Shown here in pieces: positions 49,701 through 61,700 of a stretch of DNA of 64,000 bases (position 1 is the first letter of the stretch; each line of letters starts with the position of its first letter). Below the pieces are notes generated by a model. That model worked only from the letters and a program-made list of their open reading frames with translations. It was not told where the DNA came from and searched no databases. The stretch is from Serripes groenlandicus (taxonomy: Eukaryota > Mollusca > Bivalvia > Cardiida > Cardiidae): positions 45,109,317 to 45,173,316 of the forward strand of contig JASEVX010000008.1 in assembly GCA_031761405.1 (NCBI GenBank), in the 5' to 3' direction. Position numbers and translations under genes: made by a program.

Positions 49701-52700
49701 AGTTCACCTACTTATGTGTTTTCTGGCTTTCTCACACTAGTACTCCACACAACATTCTTTCCTAGCAATTGGCTACTTTTTCAAATAGACCATAGCCCAT
49801 TGGTGGAAGACGAATTACGCTTGTCACAGTGACTTTTGTCAAACGTCGGAAAGATTTATGGCCGAGCTGTAGTTATAACTCAAAAGCCTAACAGACAGCC
49901 CGAGTCACTACCGACTGAGCTAACGGGGCTCGACACATACCTAAGCAATGCATCTGACAGGTATGTATCAAGCAATATTAAGGGCTATGTAATTGATAGT
50001 TTTGTGTTTAAGTCCATTTTCTATGGTACTACAGTTATATCAAGGCGGCTAGTTCACCTAACGTGCTTTCTCCTGGCTTTCTCGCACTAGGTCCACACAA
50101 CAATCTTCCCGGATAACTGGCCACCTTAAAAGAAAGACTTTTTACCGCACTGGGGGAGACGAAGGCCGCTTATTTGGAGCATAGAGTTCATTTCTGAGCA
50201 CAAATTACTCCTCAAATTCTCGAATTTCTGGGTCTGTTTTCAAAGTAAAACATAACTCACCTACAACGTTTGATGGGGACGCAGCTAAAGTTGAAGTTTG
50301 CGTTATTTTAGTTGGAGTCGAATTTGTCGTTGTTGGGGCTGAAGTAGAAATTGACTTTGTCGGAGTTGATGCTGTCGGTCCCTGGGTAGAAGTATTCATT
50401 GTTGAAACTGACGAAACTCCTTGTCCTGTTCTGCTTTCTAATATCTTTTTCGTAGTTATTATAACTCTATGGGACTTAATTCGAAAACGTAACTCGCCTA
50501 ACATCCCCAGTCTACTATCTCTCGCGTCGCGGTCTACAGACAGTAGGATTTCTCGTAAAACCTTGTGGGGTGGTATCCGCATGTTTTTGACATCGAAAAA
50601 TAAATCGTAATTGACGGTAATACTACCATTACTGTTTGGAAGACAATTTACCGTCGAATTCTTGACTGAGTCCATGCTGCATCTGTGAAATGTAGTTAAT
50701 CCGTGTTGAGTGATTTTGGGTATTATTTCCTGTGCGATCAGTGAAGACTCAGGCGAGCATGTGCATTCGCACACTCTCACCAGAACCTTCATTTACTGTC
50801 TAGATGTAATATAAATTTGCCAACAACGGCTAAACGTTATTTGATATTATGCAAGGGAGTTATAACTCACAGGAAATACGACCTCAGGATTTGCTTTCAA
50901 ACAATGGCAGTAACGATTAACTATTTCAATTCCGTATTTCACAAAGTTGATTTTTCCATGTTTTAATTGGACCACTCCATTCTTTTTTTTCCATGTTTAA
51001 AATTGAACCACTACATTTTTCGTCCAACAGGAAATTTGGTAAAATTTAATGTATAAGTGACAAACAATGCATATTGAACTATTTCCATAAATCATTTTAG
51101 GGAAATAAAAGGAATATGTTATCTGAGTTTTCCTTATGAATTTCAATTGTAAGAATTCAAGGGAACTCCTATACAAAGGCGGACTCTGTCATTAAAGAAA
51201 AAATTAAAGAATTTTAAAAATACGGCCTGATTACATACGACAAAGTAACATTTGACCCTCACTCTTTAAAGGTCACTTTCCTTTCTTCTCTATATTATAT
51301 TTACACGAATGTGAACTTAAGACAAGGCTTGTGCTGTGTTGTGTACTTCGCACCTCCTCGGTAGTGGTAGAGCGTTAACGCCTCGGTGCGGGAGGTCGTG
51401 TGTTCGATCCCAGGTCGGGTCATAGAAATACTTTATAAATAGTAGTTGTGGCTGCCCTCCTTGGCGGTCAGGGTTGCGGGGTTAGCATATACGACTGACT
51501 GGCTGGTTTCAGGATAAATGAACTAGTAGTACTTGTTACTTACCCAGTAAACGCCATGATATAATTGAAAATATGATGAAATCGGCGTTCAATACCAAAC
51601 AATCATGTGTTGTGTACTTACGTTATAAAGTTTACACGTGCTCCTGAAAACTGTCCCTGTGTTACATTTGACTCGTACAGAATTCGCATCTGAAGCAAAA
51701 CAGTATCATATCAAAACAATCATTTACTTTTATCTCGATATCCATTCTTTACTTTATATAGACGAGTTATGACGCCTCTGCAACAGAAGATTTTTGAAAA
51801 CATGGTGGCAAAAGAAACACTTGCTCAAAATGAGCTATTTAACCTGTGTCGACAATGTTTTCTATCATACTCTAAAACGTAACTTTTATATAAAGAAATT
51901 CTCCATATATTTTTCTGGACGATGTCAAAGTCGTCGTCTACGGAATTAGTGTTTGTAGGGCAGGGTTTAATAACATTTGCGATCGAGGTAGACTAAGATC
52001 GGTCTGAACATCCTTGCAGTCTCATCCTGATACAATGTGTTCGCTACATTTGTATCAATTATTAAAAAAGTCAAGTCAATTAATATTGTGTTGTTTACGG
52101 TTCATTGAATTTAGTAGGCTATAGGTTGAAAAGTATTATTGCATTCTAGATGCTATTAAAGTACGGGTTCGTTGTTGTCATAATGTTTATCAATACTACA
52201 TTTGGACATGTATGTAAGTAAGTTACGTAAGACTGTTGTGCATATGTAGAGCATCGGCCCCTTGTTCCAATGGTCCAATGATCGAAACCCGTGATGGGTT
52301 TTGCCTGTAAGATTGTTCAAGCTTTAAGCTAAATATCAAACCTTGTAAAATAAACATGTTTAAACTAAAACGTTAATTATGATGGCACGTTTGTCGGTGT
52401 TCGTATGACCTTGCCTACCTCCCGTTCTTACTCACCTGGTTTTCAAATTCTGCTGCTAACTGCTTGAACTCGCGTGATGATCTGTTAGTCAATGCTTCTG
52501 TATTGCTTACTTTCACAAGTATCAACTCGTTTGTAACTTTTCCTGTCCGATATAAATAGAAAATAATCATTGAAACAACCAAATAAAAGAACAGTTAATA
52601 ACCCGATGTTGGTGTTTCGAAAGGACCAAGATCGGGCTGTGTCTCTGTTCCTTCTTTAATCTTATTCCTTACCAGCATGCTGACTCTGTGAATGTAATGA

Positions 52701-55700
52701 TTTGGATTGTAGCTACATGTATTTGATAATACCATTGCACACAGGTCATTTTAATTCGTGACCAATCTAGTTCATATTAACGGACGAAAATTGAGAAATT
52801 CTCGCCTAAGCATTGATTTTCGCCATTTTCAGCATATCACGGCGGCCAGTTCACCTACTCATGTGTTTTCTGGCTTTCTCACACTAGTACTCCACACAAC
52901 ATTCTTTACTAGAAACTGGCTACTTTTCCACATAGACCATAGCCATTGGTGGAAGACGAATCACGCTTGTCACAGTGACTTTTGTCAAACGTCGGAAGGA
53001 ATTATGGCCTAGCTGTGGTTAGAACTCAAAACCCCTGAACAGACAGCCCGAGTCACTACCGACTGAGCTACCGGTGCTCGATTCATGCCTAAGCAATGCA
53101 TCTGACAGGTATGTATCAAGCAATAGTAAGGGCTATGTAATTGATAGTTTTGTGTTTAACCCCATTGTCTATGGTACTAAAGTTATATCAAGGCGGCTAG
53201 TTCACCTAACGTGCTTTTCCTGGCTTTCTCACACTAGGTCCACTCAACAATCTTCTCAGATAACTGGCCACCTTAAAATAAATAGTTTTTACTCCAATGG
53301 GGGAGACGAAGGCCGCTTAATTGGAGCATAGAGTTAATTTCTGAGCACAAATTACTTTTGCACAGTTCTCAAATGTCTGTGTCTGTTTTCAAAGTAAAAC
53401 ATAACTCACCTACAACGTTTGATGGGGACGCAGCTAAAGTTGAAGTTTGCGTTATTTTAGTTGGAGTCGAAGTTGTCGTTGTTGGAGCTGAAGAAGAAAT
53501 TGTCTTTGTCGGAGTTGATGCTGTCGGTCCCTGGGTAGAAGTATTCATTGTTGAAACTGGCGTAGAAGTAGTCGTCGTTGGAGTTTGAATCGTAGTAGTC
53601 GTTGATACGGTTCCAGTTGTACGTTTGTTTGCATGTATTAATATACCAGTCCCGTTTCTTGTGTGATCAACATCTTTTTTAATGATACCAACGATTGTAT
53701 CGGGTTGAGACGTTTTGATTATTATCTTACGAGTTATAATTACAGCAGCTGCATCTGTATCATTAATGGGTTTGAAACTTCTCTCTTCATGGGCTGTTTT
53801 ATCTTTATCAGGGCGATTCGTCTCAGTTGACGAAACTCCTGGTCCATTCCTGCTCTCTTGTATCTTGTTCGTTGTTATTATTACTCTATGTTGGTCTGGC
53901 AGTGATACATTAAGACGATTGCGTTGTACTATTTCACTTTCGAGTATCCTATGGGAGTCAATTCGAAAACGTAACTCGCCTAACAGCCCCAGTCTAATGT
54001 CTCTCACGTCGCGGTCTACAGACAGTAGGATGTCTCGTAAAACCTTGTGGGATGGTATCCGCATGTTTTGGACATCGAAAAATAGATCGTAATTGACGTT
54101 GATACTACCATTACTGTTTGGAAGACATTTTACCGTCGAATTCTTGACTGTGTCCATGCTGCATCTGCGAAATGTAGTTAATCCGCGTTGGGTGATTTTT
54201 CGTATTATTTCCTGTACGGTCAGTGAAGAATTGCGAGCATGTGCATCCACACAGACTCACCTAAGACTTCACTGTTCGTCTAGATGAAATAAATCCTCTG
54301 TACCCAGGCTATTCCTAAACTATATGATACCCTGGGCAAATTGGCTGTACACATCTCGTACTCATGAATAATTCATAAGGTGACAATACAGCCGCTTGAT
54401 TGGCCGCATGACACACACCTTATGCGATACGAAAATTACAGTGTTTTTACGTAGGAAATCGTGGTGCATGCTTTACGAAGTTTCGCTAGCCAATTTGCCT
54501 ATGGTATGATATATTTTAGGAATAGCCTGGGTACCGAGAATGGATGAAATGTAGCCCTAGATGCATATCTCTTGTCCAAAAAATAGAAATATTGACTACT
54601 TACAAAATACCCATAGCCGGCTGGCAAAGATGACATTTTCTTTATCGTTCTAAATTTCGTTCGTAAGTTACATCTTCAGTATTTCACAAATCTAGTAACT
54701 AGCTCTAGATCTTGATAAACATGTTTCAAAATAATAAATAGACCGCATCTAGCGATTTGGGGTCTTGGTGCGTCTGCATACCAGAGCCTTCACTGACCGT
54801 CTAGATGCAACCTAAGACGCTCAAGATTGTGAGAGTTGCGACTGATTCGCTGAGGTCAGGGTACAAGGATCAGGTCCTAGTGTCCTACCCAGGAAACGCC
54901 GTTGAATTTTTTTTTTCTTTTTAAAGCGCCGTAAAATGCCATACCAACAAATTCTTAAAAACCAAAGTACCATGTTCACTCATTTCACAAAGATGTACTT
55001 TTTAGCTATGCTACACAGGAAAACAAGGAAGTAATACTTCACAAGAAATACGACCTCTGGATTTGCTATCATGCAATGGCAGTAATGATTAAATTACATA
55101 CGTGTGGTTAGGTTATTTGGCCATACTCGATCACATGTGCTTGTTTTAACTTGATTGTGAATAGGGAAGATAATGCTCAGATTGCGCTAAATCCTGAACG
55201 TCGGTTTTTTTTGTGACGTTGACTTATGACGAGAACATATCAGACCGTCATCAATATACCCATGAAGCTTGAAGGCCACTTAATTGGAGTAATTGGTAAC
55301 AACGGAGAAACTAATAGGCCATCATGTCTGCGTGGGCTGTCCGAGTTTGGACCATTAAAAGTCAATGGATAAATATAAAACTATTAATGCCAAGAAACCC
55401 AAGTTAGATGAACTGGCCGCCGTGATATATCTAAAATATCGTCGCAAACGGCGTTTAACTCAAATAAATATCAATTTCTTACTTGCGAATTTTATATTTT
55501 AAGTTAAAGGCAATAAACAACTATCGTATCTTTTCATTATAGAATGCAGTTTGTAGAACTATTGAGCATAAAGCTGCATTTAGCACTCTTATAGGCACTA
55601 GGGGCTATTTCCATAAAACTCTTGATAGAAAAAAAGGGACATAGTTTTCCTTATGAGTTTTATGGATAGGTATTTGTTTCACATATGACAAAGTAAAATT

Positions 55701-58700
55701 GGCTACTGACTCTTTAATGGTCACTTTTCTTTCTTGTCAATATAATATTAACAGAAATATCAACTTAAGACATGGCTTGTCTCGTGTTATGTACTTACGT
55801 AATGAAATTTACACGTACTCCTATAAACTGTCTCTGTGTAACGTTGGACTCGTACAGAATTCGCATCTGAAGCAAAACATTGACGTATCAAAACATTTTC
55901 GTATCAAAGCAGTTGTATCGTATCAAAACAGTATCGTACCCATGACCTTCTGCACCGAGACTGACGCTCGTGACTCAAAAGTGTACCATTTTGTGAGGCT
56001 GAAACTCAAACTATTCAAGGACATTCATTTTCTCTTTGTATAGAAAATTGATGGATTGATCAATTACAGTCGTTTGAACTGCAGTCAAACCATCATTTTA
56101 GTCTTAACACGCAAAAAACTGACGCTCTGGCGATTTTGAGAGAGAGATAGTTGCATACTGTACGTATAGACAGACGGCTTATGACCATGTACGTTAATTA
56201 GAAGCTTCCTATATACATCTACGACAGGATTGGAACAAGGATTACCCAGAAAAGACTATGTGGAGCTACAGGCCGATCTCAATCTTTGCTGGTCTCAAAA
56301 CAATGAGTGTCGTTTTTTATGTGGATTGATAGATTTGGGCTCAACGCCGTTTTCAACAATATTTCAGTCATATGACGGTAGCAAGTTCACCTACTTATGT
56401 GTTTCCTAGCTTTCACAAACCAGTAAGCCACACACATATATTCCAAGCAACTGGCTGCTTTTCCACATATACTGTAAGCCCATTGGCGAAAGACGAATGA
56501 CGCGTGTCACAGTGACTTATGTCAAACGTCGGAAAGAATGTTGACCGAGCAGGGATTCGAACTCACAACCCCCGGATTGACAACCACTACCGACTGAGCT
56601 ACCGGGGTTCCGCATGTGGAACTGCCCATTTACCGTTCTAACTCACCTGATTTTCAAACTTTGCTGCTAACTCTTTGAACTCGCGTGATGATCTGTTAGT
56701 CAATGCTTCTGTATAGCTTACTTTAACAATAATCAACTCATTCGTGACTTTTCCTGTCCGATATAAAAAGAAAATAATCATTGAAACAACCAAGTGAACG
56801 AACAGTTAATAACTTGATGTTGGTGATTCGATCAGACTGTGTATTTGTTCCTTCTTTAATATTAAGTCTAACCAGCATGCTGACTCTGTTAATGTAATTA
56901 TTTTGATTATAACTACATGTATTTGATAATACCATTGCACACAGGTTATCTAAATTCGTGACCCATCTACTTCATATTAACGGACGAAAATGGGAAAATT
57001 CTCGCCTAAGCAGTGATTGATTGATTATCTCCATTTTCAGCAATGTTTCAGTTATATCACGGCAGCCAGTTCACCTACTCATGTGTTTTCTGGCTTTCTC
57101 ACACTAGTACTCCACACAACATTCTTTCCTAGCAACCTGCTACGTTTTAACATAGACCATAGCCCATTGGTGGAAGACGAATCACGCTTGTCACAGTGAC
57201 TTTTGTCAAACGTCGGAAAGAATTATGGCCGACCTGTGGTTAGAACTCAAAACCCCTGGACAGACAGCCCGAGTCACTACCGACTGAGCTACCGGGGCTC
57301 GATTCATGCCTAAGCAATACATCTGACAGGTATGTATCAAGCAATATGAAGGGCTATGTAATTGATAGTGTTGTGTTTAACTCCATTTTCTATGATACTA
57401 CAGTTATATCAAGGCGGATAGTTCACCTAACGTGCTTTTCCTGGCTTTCTCGCACTAGGTCCACACAACAATCTTCCCGGATAACTGGCCACCTTAAAAG
57501 AAAGACTTTTTACTCCACTGGAGGAGACGAATGCCGCTTATTTGGAGCATAGAGTTCATTTCTGAGCACAAATTACTTGTGCACAGTTCTCATATGTCTG
57601 TGTCTGTGTTTGATTTCAAAGTAGAGCATAACTCACCTACAACGTTTGATGGGGACGCAGCTGAAGTTGATGTTTGCGTTATTTTCGGAGTTGATTCTGT
57701 CGGTCCCTGAGTAGAAGTATTCAGTGTGGAAACTGACGAAACTCCTGGTCCTGTTCTGCTTTCTTGTATCTTGTTCGTTGTTATCATAACTCTATGTAGT
57801 TCTGGCAGTGATACATTAAGACCATTGCGTTGTACTATTTCACTGTCGGTTATGCCATGGGAGTCAATTCGAAAACGTAACTCGCCTAACATCCCCAGTC
57901 CAACGTCTCTCGTGTCGCGGTCTACAGACAGTAGGATGTCTCGTAATACATTGTGGGGTGGTATCCGCATGTTTTTGACATCGAAAAATAAATCGTAATT
58001 GACGTTGATACTACCGTTACTGTTTGGAAGACATTTTACCGTCGAATTCTTGACTATGTCCATGCTGCATCTGCGAAATGTAGTTAAACCGTGTTGAGTG
58101 ATTTTGGGTATTATTTCCTGTGCGATCAGTGAAGACTCAGGCGAGCATGTGCATTCGCACACTCTCACCAGAACCTTCATTGACTGTCTAGATGTAATAT
58201 AAATTTGCCAGCAACGGCTAAACGTTTTTAATATTGTGCAAGGAAGTTATACCTCACAGGAAATACGACCTCTGGATTTGCTTTCAAACAATGGCAGTAA
58301 CGATTAACTATTTCAATGCCGTATTTCACAAAGTCGAGTTTCCATGTTTTAAATTGGACCACTCCATTTTTCGTCCAACAGGAAATTTGGTAAAATTTAA
58401 TGTCTAAGTGACAAACAATGCATATTGAACTATTTCCATAAATCATTTTAGGGAAATAACAGGAATATGTTATCTGAGTTTTCCTTATGAATTTCATTTT
58501 TAAGTATTTAAGGGAACTCCTATACAGAGGCAAAATCTGTCATAAAAGAAAAATATAAAGATTTTAAAAATACGGCCTGATTACATACGACAAAGTAACA
58601 TTTGACCATGACTCTTAAAAGGTCACTTTCCTTTCTTCTCTATATTATATTGACATGGATGTCAAAGACAAGGCTTGTGTTGTGTTGTGTACTTCGCTCC

Positions 58701-61700
58701 TCATCCGTAGTGGTAGAGCTTTAATGCCTCGGTGCGGGGGGTCGTGGGTTCGATCCCAGGTCGGGCCATAGCAAATACTTTATAAATGGTAGTTGTGGAT
58801 GCCCTCCGTGGCGCTCAGGGTTGCGGGGTTAGCATATACGACTGACTGGCTGGTTTCAGGATAAATGGACTAGTAGTACAGGAAACGCCGTGATATAATT
58901 GAAAATATGATGAAAGCGTCGTTCAATACCAAACAAGAACGGTTGTAACTAAAAACCTATTTTGACCCCTTTGTAAACAATTATTCAACGATTATAAAGA
59001 CTCTATGGCTAGGTGATTAACCTTGGTAAAAAAATACCAATTTTAGTTACAACCGTTTCACGCCAAGCCCTCGATGTGTTGTGTACTTACGTTATGAAGT
59101 TTACACGTGCTCCTGAAAACTGTCCCTGTGTTACATTTGACTCGTACAGAATTCGCATCTGAAGCAAAACAGTATCGTATCAAAACAGTACCGTATCAAA
59201 ACAGTGTCGTATCAAAACAGTGTCGTATCAAAACAGTATCGTATCAAAACAGTGTCGTCGTCTACAAAATTATTGTATGTGGGAGAGGGTTTAATAACAT
59301 TTGCGATCGAGGTAGACTAAGATCGGTCTGAACATACTTGCAGTCTCATCCCAATCCAATGTGTTCGCTACATTTGTATCAATTATTAAAATAGTCAAGT
59401 AAATTGATATGCATTAACCTCTAAGCAATTAATAGTGTGTTGTTTAAAGTTCATTGAATTTAGTAGGCTATAGGTTGAAAAGTATTATCGCATTCTGGAT
59501 GCTATTAAAGTACGACATCGTTGTTGTCATAATGTTTATCAATACTACATAAGGACATGTATATAAGTTAGTTAAGTAAGACTGTTGTTCAGATGTAGCA
59601 TAGGCCTCTCGTTCCAATGGTCCAATGATCGAATCCCGTGATGAGCGGGTTCTGCCTTTAAGATTGTTCAAGCTTTAAGCTAAATATTAACCGTTCTAAA
59701 ATAAACAAGATTAAACTAACGTAAATCGATTACTTTTTTGGGATAAAATTCACTCAGAAAGAACCGCCATAAACTATTATATTATTTCTTAAAAAAAAAA
59801 AGTTAATTATGGTGTCACGTTTGTCGGTGTTCGTTCGACCTTGACCACCTACCGTTCTAACTCACCTGGTTTTCAAACTCTGCTGCTAACTCCTTAAAGT
59901 CGCGTGATGATCTGTTAGTCAATGCTTCTGTATAGCTTACTTTAACAAGTATCAACTCGTTTGTGACTTTTCCTGTCCGATATAAATAGAAAATAATCAT
60001 TGAAACAACCAAGTAAAAGAACAGTTAATAACCCGATGTTGGTGATTCGAAATGCCCAAGATCAGACTGTGTCTCCGTTCCTTCTTTGATCTTAATCTTT
60101 ACCAGCATGCTGACTCTGTGAATGTAATGATGCGGATTATAGCTACAGTCACACCTGTGCTAAAGACCACCTCGGAATGGCGATTCCCTGTCTAAAGCAT
60201 CAACACTTTTAGCTTCCCAATTACTAATTGTCTGCATAAATGACCCTGTAATTAAAGAACACCCATGAACAAGGCCACATTGTTGTGTTCCCATGTGTGG
60301 TCGTTATACAGAAGTTTCACTGTATATGTATTTGATAATACCAACCATTTCACACAGCTAATTCGTGACCCATTTATTTCATATCAGAGGACGAAAATGG
60401 GAACATTCTCGCCTAAGCAATGCATCTGACGGGTATGTTTAGTATTTTGGTTTCAAACGAAAATTGTATCAAGCGATATTAATGGTCATTTGATTGATAG
60501 TTTTGTTTTTAACGCCATTTTCAATGGTAATACAGTTATAACATGGCGGCTAGTTCACCTAACATGCTTATCCTGACTTTCCCGCACTAGTGTTCCACAG
60601 AACAATTTTTCCGAATAACTGGCAATTTTCCCACTTGGGGAAGACGAAGGCCACTCTGAGCAAAAATTAATGTTGTACAGTTTCCACATGTCTGGGACAG
60701 TTTTCCAAAGTGAACAGAAACTCACCTACAATGTTTGTTGGCGACGACGCTGGAATAGAAAAGAAACAATAAGTTCATTTCGTGCAATATCAACTTATAG
60801 CCCTGCGCTACATGCAGACGCAGTGTGAACCATCTGCAGCAGATGACATTTTGCGACATTTTTCCAACTCAGTCCGGTAATATATTTTCATTCATAGAGA
60901 GAGTTTTAAATGATTTTGTCTGGATGTATTCAAAGCGTCTTCAAAAGAATTGTTGTATTTGGCATAAATAAAATAATTGAATCATAAAACGATGCTTTAT
61001 TTTGAACAACCGTGTAGTTCATTATGTGTAACCCATTAGCTACGATAGACGCAGTACTTGCTCTCAGATGTACATGTAAATAAAGAATACATATTCATGC
61101 AGAATAAAATCAGTAGTATTAGTACCAACAAGGTATTGCACACCTTTATGAAGTACCTTAACACTTGTTGTGCCATGCCTGACCTTCAAAATTACTATAA
61201 TACTCCGGGTACCAGACTCATTGCAATCTCTTCTTGACAATCGCCAGTATAATGTCATTAGTGCTTTTTAACGCCGTAAGAAAGGTCCACGTTCGAAACA
61301 GAAATCAATTTTAACTTATTCGGTGCCAATGACACAATTGAGGATTTGCAAACAGTACAGATTCAGCGAGCTATCTCACCGGAACTAAGCATTATTTGCC
61401 TTAGTTATTAAACTATTCTAAAATATATATTAACATGTCGCCCGATTCTGAATATGGAAGAGTCTACTTTAGGGAGAGTTACCGATGTGATGCACAGCTT
61501 ACCTGATGAGGTTGATAGTATAACAGCAAATATTATAGGTATTGTAATCACTGCTGCCAGAATGAGCACAATAATGATACAACAGCATGTACTGCACATT
61601 CCTTTACGTCTATACTCATCTTCGGATTTGTCCGTGACGCTCGTGGACTGTTGAATCGTTGGATAGGGATACGGGTAGCTGGATATCTCACGTTCAGCGG

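Noticed and set aside
5733..59655. Several tRNA-like sequences (for example at 5733, 15671, 16421, 18402, 42540, 43470, 52236, 59590)
   Set aside because: Acceptor stems do not pair, the sequences recur with the same non-tRNA bodies and tails, and most carry target-site duplications; they are SINEs or tRNA-derived fragments.
61064..61258. Minus frame YWRLSRRDCNESGTRSIIVI as an extra exon
   Set aside because: No acceptor and donor pair with phases 1 and 1 as needed between its neighbours; left out.
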